Below are positions 25,493 to 34,696 of a stretch of DNA of 48,562 nt, in pieces. Under the pieces are notes generated by a model. That model was given only the letters and a program-made list of their open reading frames with translations. It ran no database searches and was not told the DNA's origin. How positions within the stretch are numbered: the stretch's first letter is position 1; each line of letters opens with the position of its first letter. The DNA is from Rhodospirillaceae bacterium (lineage in GTDB: Bacteria > Pseudomonadota > Alphaproteobacteria > Rhodospirillales > Casp-alpha2): NCBI GenBank assembly GCA_002686255.1, contig NZAZ01000139.1:1-48562 (forward strand). Direction: 5' to 3'. Both the position numbers and the translations under genes were made by a program.

Positions 25493-26497
25493 ATGATCAT
25501 CAGCCGCACCCCTTTTCGCGTGTCGCTTTTCGGCGGCGGGACCGATTATCCGAAGTGGTACTTGGAACACGGCGGCGCCGTGTTCGGCTTCGCCATCAAC
25601 AAGTATTGCTACATCTCCATCCGGCCTTTGCCGCCGTTTTTCGAGCACCGCCACCGGATCGTCTATTCCGAGGTTGAAAACGTAAAAGAGTTAGAGGAAA
25701 TCCGTCACCCCGCCGTCAGGGGGGTTTTGATGGACCAGGGGGTCGATGTGGGCATTGAAATTCATCACGACGGCGACTTGCCGGCGCGATCCGGTCTGGG
25801 CTCGTCATCGTCGTTCACCGTCGGGCTGATCAATTCCCTGGCGGTGCTCAAGGGCGACAGGATGGAACCGAAAACCCTGGCCGAGGCGGCGATCCGCATC
25901 GAGCAGCGGGTGATCGAGGAACATGTCGGTTCCCAGGACCAGATCTGGGCCGCCTTCGGAGGTATCAACCGCATCGATTTTCACAAGAACGGCGGTTTCG
26001 AGGTCAAGCCCACGAATATTTCCTCCGCCCGCCAGGAGGAACTCTTAGACCACCTGCTTCTATATTTCACCGGGCTGTCCAGGTTCGCCTCGGAAATCGC
26101 TAAGAAGCAGATCGACAATATCGACAACCGTGAAAAACATTTGACTGCCATGGCGGGGATGGTCGACGAAGCCCTGAGCATCCTTCAATCCGATAGCCGC
26201 CCGCTCCGCGATATCGGCGAGTTGCTGCACGAATCCTGGATGCTGAAGCGTGAGCTGGCGGACAACGTGACGACGCCGGAAGTCGATGATTTTTACCAGG
26301 CTGCCCGGGACGCCGGCGCCATCGGCGGTAAACTTCTTGGCGCTGGTGGCGGCGGGTTCTTGCTGTTGTTCGTCGAGCCCGACAAACAGCCGGCGGTGCA
26401 GGAAAAATTGAAGGACCTGACCCAGGTCAGTTTCGGAATCGACGACTCAGGCTCTAAGATCGTCGTTTACGAGCCCGACGGTCTGGAAAACAGGTAA
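25493..26497 (+). CDS. hddA: GHMP-family sugar kinase (HddA-like heptose 7-phosphate kinase)
   Basis: The 334-aa cytosolic kinase has the three GHMP motifs: RTPFRVSLFGGGTDYPKWY at the N-terminus, the ATP-binding LPARSGLGSSSS at residues 96-107, and GGKLLGAGGGGFLLLF near the C-terminus. The N-terminal form is that of D-glycero-alpha-D-manno-heptose 7-phosphate kinase (HddA), which makes GDP-heptose precursors, with fucokinase-like enzymes as the alternative. HddA normally works with GmhA, HddC and GmhB, none of which is in this window. It is followed 16 nt later by a GT2 transferase. Confidence 0.82.
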   Translation: MIISRTPFRVSLFGGGTDYPKWYLEHGGAVFGFAINKYCYISIRPLPPFFEHRHRIVYSEVENVKELEEIRHPAVRGVLMDQGVDVGIEIHHDGDLPARSGLGSSSSFTVGLINSLAVLKGDRMEPKTLAEAAIRIEQRVIEEHVGSQDQIWAAFGGINRIDFHKNGGFEVKPTNISSARQEELLDHLLLYFTGLSRFASEIAKKQIDNIDNREKHLTAMAGMVDEALSILQSDSRPLRDIGELLHESWMLKRELADNVTTPEVDDFYQAARDAGAIGGKLLGAGGGGFLLLFVEPDKQPAVQEKLKDLTQVSFGIDDSGSKIVVYEPDGLENR

Positions 26498-26513
26498 AGC
26501 CGGGAACCATGTA

Positions 26514-27497
26514 ATGGCTGAGCGAAAATCCAAAACCAAGCCGAAAAAAGCCCCCCCCGATAAGTTGTTGGTTTCGGTGATCCTTTCGTTCCGCAACGAA
26601 GAGGACGTGTTGTCCGAACTGATCGGCCGCCTGGAGAACGTCTTCAAAAGCGACAATACGGATTACGAATTGATCTTCGTCAACGACGATTCAGACGATG
26701 GTTCACTCGATATCCTCCTCGCCGCGCGGGAAAGGAACAATCGGGTCAAGATCATCAACATGTCGCGGCGCTTCGGCCATTACGCGTGCATTCTCGCCGG
26801 CATGGCCCGCGCCTCGGGCGAGGCCGTCATCAACATGGATTCAGACCTCCAGGATCCGCCTGAGGTTATTGCCGAGATGCTGGCCAAGTGGCGCGAGGGC
26901 GCGGATTCGGTCTATACCGTCAGGACCTTCCGGGAAGGCGAAACCACCTTCCGCAAGACGGTGACCAGGGCCGCCTACAGGGTCATTCATGCCGTTTCCG
27001 ATTTGTCGCTTCCCGTCGAGGCCGGTGACTTCCGGCTGCTTTCCCGCCGGGCCATCGAGGAGATCCTTCGGCTGGGTGAATCGCAACCCTATCTCCGGGG
27101 CCTGATGTCGTGGGTCGGGTTCAAGCAGGTCCCGGTTTATTACCAACGGGCGGCACGGAGCGCCGGCGAAACCCATTACCCCGGCACTTTCAGTTGGGGC
27201 GCCCTCGAAAACTTCATGACCGGGTTCACCTCTTTCTCGATGGCGCCGATCTATGGCGTATTGGTGGTGGGGATATTCGCCTTTGCCATGTCCGCCCTCG
27301 GGCTTTTGGCGATGCTTTTTGGCCTCCCCCTTCCCGACGGCGCGGGGATGGTGTTGTACCTGCTACTGCTCTGGGGGGGGCTGATGGGGGGTGTCGGGGT
27401 CGTTGGCGTCTATATCAGCCGGATTTACAGCGACGTCCGGGGCCGGCCCAGCTACATCATCAGGGATACCATCGGGTTTCCGCCCCGGAACGACTGA
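26514..27497 (+). CDS. Glycosyltransferase family 2 (GtrB/DPM1-like, membrane anchored)
   Basis: The 327-aa protein has a GT2 domain (about 19-235) with SVILSFRNEEDVL, the metal-binding Asp109-Ser-Asp111 in DSDLQDPPEV, and VEAGDFRLLSRRAIEEIL. Two C-terminal transmembrane hairpins follow (about 241-270 and 275-303), the layout of polyprenyl-phosphate glycosyltransferases such as GtrB, which load a sugar onto undecaprenyl phosphate at the inner membrane. It pairs naturally with the polytopic GT39-like enzyme of the cluster, which could use that donor. The N-terminal Lys-rich tail is unusual but short. Confidence 0.86.
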   Translation: MAERKSKTKPKKAPPDKLLVSVILSFRNEEDVLSELIGRLENVFKSDNTDYELIFVNDDSDDGSLDILLAARERNNRVKIINMSRRFGHYACILAGMARASGEAVINMDSDLQDPPEVIAEMLAKWREGADSVYTVRTFREGETTFRKTVTRAAYRVIHAVSDLSLPVEAGDFRLLSRRAIEEILRLGESQPYLRGLMSWVGFKQVPVYYQRAARSAGETHYPGTFSWGALENFMTGFTSFSMAPIYGVLVVGIFAFAMSALGLLAMLFGLPLPDGAGMVLYLLLLWGGLMGGVGVVGVYISRIYSDVRGRPSYIIRDTIGFPPRND

Positions 27498-27542
27498 TCC
27501 CGGCGCACGGTCTCCGTCTCCCCCGAGGCAAAGTTTAATTCC

Positions 27543-29078
27543 CTAGAAGTGCGGGCTTTTCGGCGTTCCCTGATGGCCGAATTCGGTTTCCGCCTGGCCA
27601 CCGGGGCCGCCGGCCGACGCGGCGGCCGGTTTCGGGACGCTGAACAGCGACTTAAACAGACGCGACGACCGCCAAAGTATCATCCGCCCAACGCGGACGA
27701 ACAATAAAACAAAACCGATGACACCGTGTTTGCCGTACATCGGCGCCCATCGCCAAGGCGTGGCGTAGATGCGGACGAAGCCCTCGTTCTGGAGCTCCAC
27801 CAGGTCCTGCGGCGTTAGATCGCCGACCGTCGTAACGGCGGCGCCGTAGCGGCGGTATTGCGAAAAATCGTCGGTATGAAGGGTCACCCCCTGCTCGCCT
27901 TTCTTGGCGATCTGGTAGAACTCGGTTCCCGGATAGGGAACGGCGATAGCCAGGTTGGCTTGTTTGATATCGCGGTTCTTACCCAGGAAACGAAGCAACG
28001 TGCGCACCGTTTCCTCGCTTTCGCCCGGCAGCCCGATCATTACCGAGTTCAGGGCCTCGACCCCGAACTTGTTGAGGATGCGGTTGGCCTCGACGTAATA
28101 CTTCAGCGGCACCTTCTTCTTCATGGTATTGCGCATTTCCGTGTCCACGGTCTCAAGGCCGAAGGACAGCCGGATCAGGCCGCATTCGGCCATCCGCTTG
28201 ATCTGTTCGTCGTTGGTTAGGTTGGCCCGGGTGCTGCCTTCCCAGGTGACGTCGAGCCCCTCCTCCTCGATGAGGTCGCAAATCTTGAGGATATGCTCGT
28301 CATAGAGCGTCAACACGTCATCGACGATGAAGAAATGCCTTACCCCATAGGTGTCGACCACGTGCTTCATCTCGGCGACGACCGATTCCGGCGACCGGCG
28401 GCGGATAAGGGTGGTGTTGAGGTCCTTGGAAGCGCAAAAGATGCACTTCCACGGGCAACCGCGAGTGGTCTGGATCAAGGTGAACGGATTGCGCCCTTCC
28501 AGCGTTCCCAGAAGATACCCGGGATTGTCGAGCAGGGTACGGTTGGGCATGGGCAGGCTGTCGAAATCCTGAAGCGGGTCCGCCGCCCCTTCGAAAACCG
28601 GCTTGCCGTCCTCGCCCCGCCAGATGATGCCCTTCAGCCCCTCAGGCGTCCGGCCTTCCTGAAGGCGGTCCAGGAACCGGGGCAGGACGTTCTCGGCTTC
28701 GCCGACGAAGACGTAATCGAAACAGTCCAGAAGCGCCTCTTCCTTGACGATGGTGGTATGCGAGCCGCCGATCATGACCGGCAGGTCGGGCCGCGCCTTT
28801 TTCAGCGCCGTGGCCAACTCCACCTGGACGTGGAAGAACGGGCTGTAGGTCGTGAGGCCGACGATTCCCGGGTCCTCGGCAAGCACCTTGGCCACCGTAT
28901 CCTTTACCGACAAGTTGTCGATGGTGCCGTCGACGATGAAGGCCTCGTGGCCGTGCCGTTCGACAATGGCTCCCAGGAGGGCCAGGTTCATCGGCGGCCA
29001 GCTGGAGTTGCGGCGGGCGAAATAACCGAAAATTCCGTAGGATTTAGTCCAGGCAGGATAGATGAAACCAACCCGCAT
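27543..29078 (-). CDS. B12-binding-domain radical SAM protein (3)
   Basis: The 511-aa protein has an N-terminal B12-binding-type domain (about 1-140, with VMIGGSHTTI and VFVGEAEN) and the radical SAM cluster motif CPWKCIFC at Cys208, Cys212 and Cys215, with RFFIVDD-like and GLPGESEETVRTLL blocks typical of this class. It is more distant from the two other radical SAM proteins and has a long Ala-rich, low-complexity C-terminus (about 478-511). It converges on the GT2 gene, with 45 bp between their ends. The function is unknown; hopanoid, lipid or glycan modification are possibilities from family knowledge only. Confidence 0.83.
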   Translation of the reverse strand: MRVGFIYPAWTKSYGIFGYFARRNSSWPPMNLALLGAIVERHGHEAFIVDGTIDNLSVKDTVAKVLAEDPGIVGLTTYSPFFHVQVELATALKKARPDLPVMIGGSHTTIVKEEALLDCFDYVFVGEAENVLPRFLDRLQEGRTPEGLKGIIWRGEDGKPVFEGAADPLQDFDSLPMPNRTLLDNPGYLLGTLEGRNPFTLIQTTRGCPWKCIFCASKDLNTTLIRRRSPESVVAEMKHVVDTYGVRHFFIVDDVLTLYDEHILKICDLIEEEGLDVTWEGSTRANLTNDEQIKRMAECGLIRLSFGLETVDTEMRNTMKKKVPLKYYVEANRILNKFGVEALNSVMIGLPGESEETVRTLLRFLGKNRDIKQANLAIAVPYPGTEFYQIAKKGEQGVTLHTDDFSQYRRYGAAVTTVGDLTPQDLVELQNEGFVRIYATPWRWAPMYGKHGVIGFVLLFVRVGRMILWRSSRLFKSLFSVPKPAAASAGGPGGQAETEFGHQGTPKSPHF

Positions 29079-29210
29079 GATCTGTTCGTGCCCCTTTATT
29101 TCTTGTTTGTCGATATTTTCGGCGTCGTTGAGGGTCTCTGAGGAAATCTAGGGTGGACCGGGGCCCCTATCAAGGAAAACTAAAGTTTCCGCTTTTATCC
29201 CGTGGCGTTT

Positions 29211-29480
29211 CTAACTGGCGTGGATGTCCCGGTCGCGGTGGTAGGCGTCGGTGAAATCGTCGAGCATTTTCGCCGCCTTGGCGTCGAAATCGGCGCGTTG
29301 TATGAGCGCCCGGACGACGAAGGCGGCGAAGGTCACGGCCTCGCCCTTACCGCGCAACTGGAAGGCGCCGGAGAAGCCGTCGAGGTCCTCGTGGGTCTGT
29401 TTCTTCGCCATCACGTTGAGCTGGCTTTTCACCAGGCGGTGCTTGTCGCGCCATTTCTTCTGGGTGGCTGCGGTGGCCAT
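29211..29480 (-). CDS. Small conserved-looking basic protein
   Basis: An 89-aa product with a basic N-terminus (MATAATQKKWRDKHRLVKSQ) and a helical middle. It has no signal peptide or membrane segment, and the N-terminal half could be helix-turn-helix or ribbon-helix-helix-like, but I cannot assign it. The ATG at 29480 is preceded by AGGAG at 7-nt spacing, which supports a real gene and decides the start over the longer open frame. It lies 95 nt downstream of hflX on the same strand. Function unknown. Confidence 0.65.
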   Translation of the reverse strand: MATAATQKKWRDKHRLVKSQLNVMAKKQTHEDLDGFSGAFQLRGKGEAVTFAAFVVRALIQRADFDAKAAKMLDDFTDAYHRDRDIHAS

Positions 29481-29575
29481 GAGAAAACTCCTGCTGGGTC
29501 CGATTATTCTACTAGTAGACAGCGAATAAGTCAACCCTGCCCCTCCTCCGGCCCCGAGCGGGACTTGGCCGGGCA

Positions 29576-30937
29576 TTAAGGCAGGCGGCGCTGGAAACGC
29601 GCCCAGTTGGCGGCGTCGAGGCGCACCTTCAGGTGGATGGCTTCGGCCTTGTCTTGGCGCTCGACGACCTCGCCATGATCGTAAAACCACGCCAGCGAAG
29701 CCCCGTCGTCGTGGGCCAGCGACACCTCGATCAGCTTGAAACGGGCGGTGATCCGCTCGTCGATGACGGTGATCAGTTGCTTGCACCCGTCCCCATTGAT
29801 TGCCGATACCATCACTGCCGGGATGTTGCTGCGCGCCGTCCGGTTGGCCAGGGCCTCTCTTTCCGCCGCCGTCAACAGGTCGATTTTGTTCAACACCTCG
29901 ATCAGGGTTTCCTCGACATCGTCGCCCAATCCCATATCCCGGAGCACCGCCAACACATCGGATTTTTGCGCTTCCGTGTCGGCATGGGCGGCGTCACGGA
30001 CGTGAACGATGACGTCGGCTTCCACCACTTCCTCGAGGGTGGCGTGAAAGGCGTCGACCAGTTCATGCGGCAGTTGGGAGATGAAACCGACCGTATCGGA
30101 CAGGATGGCGGTCCGGCCCGACGGCGCCTCGAACCCCCGCATGGTCGGATCCAGGGTGGCGAAAAGCTGGTTCTCGGCTTTGACTTTGGCCTTGGTCAGG
30201 CGGTTGAACAGGGTCGATTTGCCGGCGTTGGTGTAACCGACCAGCGCCACCACCGGATTAGGCACCCGGCGGCGGGCCTGGCGATGAAGCTGGCGGGTGC
30301 GCTTGACGTCTTTCAATTCGCCCTTGAGGCGGGTGATGCGCCGGCCGATAAGGCGGCGGTCGGTTTCGATCTGGGTTTCGCCCGGGCCGCCCATGAAACC
30401 GGCGCCGCCGCGCTGGCGTTCAAGATGGGTCCAGCTCCGGACCAGGCGGCCGCGTTGATAGGTCAACGCCGCCAGCTCGACCTGTAATCGGCCCTCGCGG
30501 GTACGGGCGCGCTCGCCGAAAATCTCCAGAATCAGCCCGGTGCGGTCGATGACCTTGCATTGCCAGTCCCGTTCCAGGTTGCGCTGTTGCACCGGCGTCA
30601 GCGGCGCGTCGACGATGACGACGGTGATTTTGCCCCCGTTCATCGCCCTTCCCCGGTCTTTCTCTTCGCCTTCGCCGTTGGCGCCGATGAGGTTGCCTAA
30701 GCGCTTGACGACGCCGGACCCGAACAATGTTGCCGGCAGGCGCCGGCTCAGGGTGACGATTTCGGAATGGACGACGTTGAGGTTGATGGCCTTGGCCAAG
30801 CCGACGGCTTCGGCCAGGAGCGCGTTCTCCCGGCCGGTCTTGGACGCCGATTTCAAACGCGGATGGACGACCAAACAGGTTTCCCCGTCCCGGTCCGGGG
30901 CGGAGGATCGCTGGTCGGGTTTTCGAGGTCCCGTCAA
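29576..30937 (-). CDS. hflX: GTPase HflX
   Basis: The 453-aa ribosome-associated GTPase splits or rescues stalled ribosomes under stress. The G1 loop is GYTNAGKSTLFNRL, G3 is DTVGF and G4 is NKID. The N-terminal HflX domain with the GGxGFMGGPGETQIETDRR loop is present and its length is normal. It lies just downstream of hfq on the minus strand, the standard alphaproteobacterial hfq-hflX order; the gap is 12 nt. Confidence 0.96.
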   Translation of the reverse strand: MTGPRKPDQRSSAPDRDGETCLVVHPRLKSASKTGRENALLAEAVGLAKAINLNVVHSEIVTLSRRLPATLFGSGVVKRLGNLIGANGEGEEKDRGRAMNGGKITVVIVDAPLTPVQQRNLERDWQCKVIDRTGLILEIFGERARTREGRLQVELAALTYQRGRLVRSWTHLERQRGGAGFMGGPGETQIETDRRLIGRRITRLKGELKDVKRTRQLHRQARRRVPNPVVALVGYTNAGKSTLFNRLTKAKVKAENQLFATLDPTMRGFEAPSGRTAILSDTVGFISQLPHELVDAFHATLEEVVEADVIVHVRDAAHADTEAQKSDVLAVLRDMGLGDDVEETLIEVLNKIDLLTAAEREALANRTARSNIPAVMVSAINGDGCKQLITVIDERITARFKLIEVSLAHDDGASLAWFYDHGEVVERQDKAEAIHLKVRLDAANWARFQRRLP

Positions 30938-30949
30938 TTTTCCGGCCGA

Positions 30950-31210
30950 CTATTCCTCGACGGCGGCCTCCGCCTCTTTTTCGGGCTCGAACAATTGGAT
31001 CGGCACCGACGGCATGACCGTCGAAATGGCGTGCTTGTAAACCAACTGAGTATGCCCGTCCCGGCGCAACAGCACCGAAAAATTATCAAACCAAGTGACG
31101 ATTCCCTGAAGTTTTACGCCGTTGACCAGGAAAATGGTTACCGGCGTTTTCTGTTTCCGTATGTGATTCAGGAAAACGTCCTGCACGTTTTGCGACTTTT
31201 CGGACGACAT
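30950..31210 (-). CDS. hfq: RNA chaperone Hfq
   Basis: The 86-aa Sm-like hexameric chaperone mediates sRNA-mRNA pairing. The Sm1 motif is [22 protein letters not shown] and Sm2 includes [12 protein letters not shown] with the diagnostic YKH. The C-terminus is a short acidic tail ([12 protein letters not shown]). The start ATG is 31210; a longer frame reading into the upstream HAD gene is a shadow. An A-rich AAGAAAAAAAGGGGG stretch lies just upstream, fitting an efficient leader. hflX follows immediately. Confidence 0.97.
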   Translation of the reverse strand: MSSEKSQNVQDVFLNHIRKQKTPVTIFLVNGVKLQGIVTWFDNFSVLLRRDGHTQLVYKHAISTVMPSVPIQLFEPEKEAEAAVEE

Positions 31211-31352
31211 TGATGCCACCCCCTTTTTTTCTTGAACCCGATCGATCAGGGGATAGACCGCGGGTTTCTCCCTGTTTATCAATTGGTTATTACTTTTCCC
31301 CTTCCCCAACCCGGCGGCCCTCGCCGGGGGGACCCTCGACATGAAAATAATC

Positions 31353-32003
31353 TTACAGGGAATTAATAAACTTGCAAAGCGCATCGCAGTCCCGGAAGTG
31401 CCGGGCCGGGGGATGGGCGTTGAATTCGCCGGGCCCGGGTGCCGGATCGCGGACCAGGACGGGGGTACAGCCGGCGTTATAAGCGCATTCCATGTCGATA
31501 TCGGCGTCGCCGGCGAACCACACCCCGGGCCCCCTGGCAATGCCGCTTGTCCCCAGCGCCAGGTCGACGGGTTCGGCGGCGGGTTTGTCCCGGTCCGCGT
31601 CCAAGGCCCCGACCATGGCGCCGAAAAACCGGTCCCAGCCCAGGTGTTCGGCCTCCAGGCGCAGGAAATCGCCCTTCTTGTTGCTGACGACGCCGATGTA
31701 GACACCCGTCCGGGAAAGGCTTTCCAGCATCCCCTGGGCGCCGTCGGTGGGCCGCAGCATCTCCACATGAATGGCGGCATAACGTTCGTAGAAAACCTCG
31801 CCGGCGTCCCGCCACTTGTTCCCGAACAGCTTGGGGAAGCTGTCGCGCATGGATTTTCGGACCCGGCTTCGGGTTTCATCGAGGCTCCAGGGCTCTTTAC
31901 CGAAGGCGGCGAGGGTGACGTTGAGGGCGTCATGGATGGTCGGCCAGGTATCGACCAGGGTGTTGTCCCAATCGAACAGGATGGCCAGGGGCTTTTCCTT
32001 CAT
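31353..32003 (-). CDS. HAD-family hydrolase, phosphoglycolate phosphatase-like
   Basis: The 216-aa protein has HAD motif I ([11 protein letters not shown]), motif II (VSNKKGD), the conserved lysine in [11 protein letters not shown], and motif IV ([12 protein letters not shown]). The helical cap lies between motifs I and II. Gph-like members remove phosphate from 2-phosphoglycolate or other small sugar phosphates; the substrate cannot be read from sequence. It lies between dat and hfq, and the start codon is 22 bp from the end of miniature element 2, which probably supplies its leader. Confidence 0.85.
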   Translation of the reverse strand: MKEKPLAILFDWDNTLVDTWPTIHDALNVTLAAFGKEPWSLDETRSRVRKSMRDSFPKLFGNKWRDAGEVFYERYAAIHVEMLRPTDGAQGMLESLSRTGVYIGVVSNKKGDFLRLEAEHLGWDRFFGAMVGALDADRDKPAAEPVDLALGTSGIARGPGVWFAGDADIDMECAYNAGCTPVLVRDPAPGPGEFNAHPPARHFRDCDALCKFINSL

Positions 32004-32024
32004 GGACGGGAAATCACCCCTCTA

Positions 32025-32293
32025 GGCCATGGACTCATAAATGGAGATGAGCTGTGATCGGCAGATGGCCCGTTGCGGCAGGAAGGGGCGCGAAAGCGGG
32101 GCCAGAGCCCCGGTGAGGGCGCATGACGCACTGAAACGGGCCCTATGCCGACCCCTTTTGGGGCGCGGTTCTTTTGTCCACTGGGCATCGTCGTGTCGTC
32201 GGTCATGATGCTTTGGCATCAATCCCTCCTAACTCCTTGCCAGTGGACAAAATAACACGCGTCACAGTCGTCCCCATTTATGAGTCCATGACC
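32025..32293. mobile_element. Miniature inverted-repeat element 2 (269 bp)
   Basis: The left end 32025-32057 (starting GGCCATGGACTCATAAATGG) is the near-exact reverse complement of the right end 32262-32293, differing by a few bases. An internal 13-bp perfect inverted pair, TTTTGTCCACTGG (32172-32184) and CCAGTGGACAAAA (32240-32252), adds a second stem. The open frames inside have no recognisable domain. The element sits between the HAD gene start and the dat stop, 21 nt from one and 4 nt from the other. A solo end lies at 34621-34648. Its size resembles element 1 but the ends differ. Confidence 0.75.
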
Positions 32294-32297
32294 TTGG

Positions 32298-33179
32298 TCA
32301 GTTCCAGGTGCCGGTATGGCGCGGCCCGCCGTGGTTTTCGATGAAATCGACGTAGAGATCGAGCATACGACCGGTCAGCTCTCCGACGTGGCCGTTGCCG
32401 ACCGATTGCCCATCGATACGGGTCACCGCCTTGAGGTGCGAGGTCGAGCTGGTGATGAAGGCTTCCTTGGCTTCAAGGGCTTCGTCGACGGAAAACGGCC
32501 GTTCGGAGAATTTAATGCCGGCTTCATCCGCCGCTTCGAGGACCGAAAGCCGGGTAATGCCGTTGAGGATGGCGTAGGACGCGTTGTGGGTGACCAGTTC
32601 GCCGTCCTTGGTGACGATCCAGGCGTTCGAGGACGTGCCCTCGGTGACGTTGCCGTCGTCATCGACCAGCCATGCCTCATAGGCGCCGGCCTCCCTGGCC
32701 TGTTGTTTGCCGAGGACATTGGGCAGCAGGGATACGGATTTGATGTCGTGGCGTTTCCAGCGGATGTCGGGAATGGTAATCACCGACACCCCTTGGCGCA
32801 GCGTCTCCTTGTCGATGGGCGGCATCCGCCTGGCCGTCACCACCAGGGAACTTTCCGGGTTTTCCGGGAACGGATGGTCGCGCCGGGCGACGCCGCGGGT
32901 GACCTGGATATAGACAAAACCGTCCCCGACCCGGTTGCGCCGGATGACCTCGCCGATGACCACCGACAGGGCCTGTCTGGACATCGGCCAATCGATGCGG
33001 AGTTCGCCAAGGGAATGGTCGAGGCGGTCCATGTGTCCCTTTTCGCCGACCATGCGGCCGCCGTGAAGGGTGATGACCTCGTAAACGCCGTCGGCGAACT
33101 GATAGCCGCGGTCCTCGACATGGACGGCGGCCTCAAGGTGGGGAACGTATTGGCCGTTGACGTAGGCAATGCGCGACAT
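32298..33179 (-). CDS. dat: D-amino acid aminotransferase (D-alanine transaminase)
   Basis: The 293-aa PLP fold-type IV enzyme converts D-alanine and 2-oxoglutarate to pyruvate and D-glutamate, feeding peptidoglycan. Signatures include AYVNGQYVPHLEAAVHVEDR, the probable PLP lysine Lys147 in RHDIKSVSLL, and EGTSSNAWIV. It belongs to the branched-chain/D-amino acid aminotransferase family; DAT is favoured by the start motif and the position next to trkA and the ntr operon, a common order. It is 26 nt downstream of trkA on the same strand. Confidence 0.88.
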   Translation of the reverse strand: MSRIAYVNGQYVPHLEAAVHVEDRGYQFADGVYEVITLHGGRMVGEKGHMDRLDHSLGELRIDWPMSRQALSVVIGEVIRRNRVGDGFVYIQVTRGVARRDHPFPENPESSLVVTARRMPPIDKETLRQGVSVITIPDIRWKRHDIKSVSLLPNVLGKQQAREAGAYEAWLVDDDGNVTEGTSSNAWIVTKDGELVTHNASYAILNGITRLSVLEAADEAGIKFSERPFSVDEALEAKEAFITSSTSHLKAVTRIDGQSVGNGHVGELTGRMLDLYVDFIENHGGPRHTGTWN

Positions 33180-33205
33180 GCTGTTTCCCCTCCCAGGGGG
33201 GCTTT

Positions 33206-34582
33206 TTAAAAATACTCCAACTGCACGGAGAACATCTTTTCCACCTGGCGGATCACGTCCTCGGCGGCGAACAGGACCACCCTGTCCTCGGCCTGCACCA
33301 CCGTCGAGCCGCGCGGGCAGATCATTTCGCCGTCGCGGACGATAGCGCCTAGCAACACCCCCGGTGGAAGATTCACCTCTTTCAGGGGCTTGCCGACCAA
33401 TTCGGAGGTTTCCAGCGCCTCGGCTTCGATCAGTTCGCCGAAACCTTCGCGCAGCGTATGGACGGAATGGATGCGGCCGCGCCGCACGTATTGCAGGATC
33501 GTCGATACGGTGATGTTGCGGGGGCTGACCACCACGTCGATGCCAAGCGAACTGATCAACGGCTCGTAAGTCCCGGTGTTGATCAGCGTTATCGCCCGTT
33601 TGCAGCCGTAGCGCTTGGCCAGCAGCGAGGCGAGGATATTGGTTTCGTCGTTGTTGGTTACCGCGACCACGGTTTCCGTCTGGCTGATGTTGGCTTCTTC
33701 GAGGATTTCGGGGTCCAGAACGTCGCCGTTGATGACCATGGTGTTTTCCAGCATCCCGGAAATCTGTTCGGCGCGCTCCTTGCCGGCTTCGATGATCTTG
33801 GCCTTGACCCAGTCGTGTTCCTTTTCGATCGCCTGGGCCAGGAAAAGCCCGATGTTGCCGCCGCCGAAGATCAACAGCCGGCGGGCTTCGCGTTCCTCAT
33901 GGCCGAAGGCGGCCATGGCGCGGGTCACCTGTTCGGAATCAACGACGAAATAAACCTCGTCGCCGGGCACCATATGGTCGTCGCCTGTCGGCACCATGGG
34001 CTTGGAATCCCGCATCAGGCCGACGATGACGATATTGAGATCGGGGAAAAGCTGCGTCAGCTGCCTGAGCGGGGTATTTATCAGCGGGCAGGTTTCCTCG
34101 CAGCGGACGCCGATCAGCTTCACCTTGCCGTTGACTAGCGGGATCATTTCGAACGCACCCGGCACCTGAAGGCGGCGGGTGACGGCGCGGGCGACCTCGA
34201 TTTCCGGCGAAATAATGACGTCGATGGGCATGTGATCGCGGGAAAACAGGTTGGCGTAGATGGGCTGCAGGTAGCTTTGCTGGCGCACCCGGGCGATTTT
34301 GGTCGGCACGTCGAACAGCGAATGCGCGACCTGACAGGCGACCATGTTAACCTCGTCGGCGTAGGTGACGGCGATGATCATGTCGGCGTCGGCGATCCCG
34401 GCCCGCTCAAGGACGTCCGGGTTCGATGCATAGCCGACCACGCCCTGCGCGTCCAAGGTGTCGCTGATGCGGCGCACCAGCTCCGGGTCCTGGTCGACGA
34501 CCGTAACGTCGTTGTTTTCAAGGGCCAGATGGCGGGCGATGTTGAAACCGACCTGTCCGGCGCCGCAGACGATAACCTTCAT
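33206..34582 (-). CDS. trkA: Trk system potassium uptake protein TrkA
   Basis: The 458-aa cytosolic regulator of the Trk K+ channel has two repeated RCK units, each a Rossmann NAD-binding domain and a C-terminal RCK_C domain. The first starts MKVIVCGAGQVGFNIARHL with DQDPELV; the second begins RRLLIFGGGNIGLFLAQ at about residue 235. Both have the GxGxxG nucleotide motifs. The length is standard. It sits downstream of ntrX, separated by 114 nt that include a solo end of miniature element 2, and upstream of dat. Confidence 0.95.
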   Translation of the reverse strand: MKVIVCGAGQVGFNIARHLALENNDVTVVDQDPELVRRISDTLDAQGVVGYASNPDVLERAGIADADMIIAVTYADEVNMVACQVAHSLFDVPTKIARVRQQSYLQPIYANLFSRDHMPIDVIISPEIEVARAVTRRLQVPGAFEMIPLVNGKVKLIGVRCEETCPLINTPLRQLTQLFPDLNIVIVGLMRDSKPMVPTGDDHMVPGDEVYFVVDSEQVTRAMAAFGHEEREARRLLIFGGGNIGLFLAQAIEKEHDWVKAKIIEAGKERAEQISGMLENTMVINGDVLDPEILEEANISQTETVVAVTNNDETNILASLLAKRYGCKRAITLINTGTYEPLISSLGIDVVVSPRNITVSTILQYVRRGRIHSVHTLREGFGELIEAEALETSELVGKPLKEVNLPPGVLLGAIVRDGEMICPRGSTVVQAEDRVVLFAAEDVIRQVEKMFSVQLEYF

Positions 34583-34620
34583 AAAGCCGTTGCCTTTTCT
34601 GTCATCGCGAAACCGCCCCA

Positions 34621-34648
34621 GGTCATGAACTCATAAATGGGGATGACC
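34621..34648. repeat. Solo end of miniature element 2
   Basis: The segment starting GGTCATGAACTCATAAATGG matches the right end of the element at 32025-32293 (read outward) almost base for base. It also forms its own short hairpin GGTCAT/ATGACC. It lies in the gap between the trkA start and the ntrX stop, so it may alter the operon's transcript structure. Confidence 0.65.
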
Positions 34649-34696
34649 TAGCCCAAGAACTTAGCCGGAAAGCGGGCGTCGTCAACGTCCCAAGCG

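Noticed and set aside
32000..32222. 65-68-codon frames inside miniature element 2
   Set aside because: They coincide with the non-coding element and carry no known motif or ribosome-binding site.
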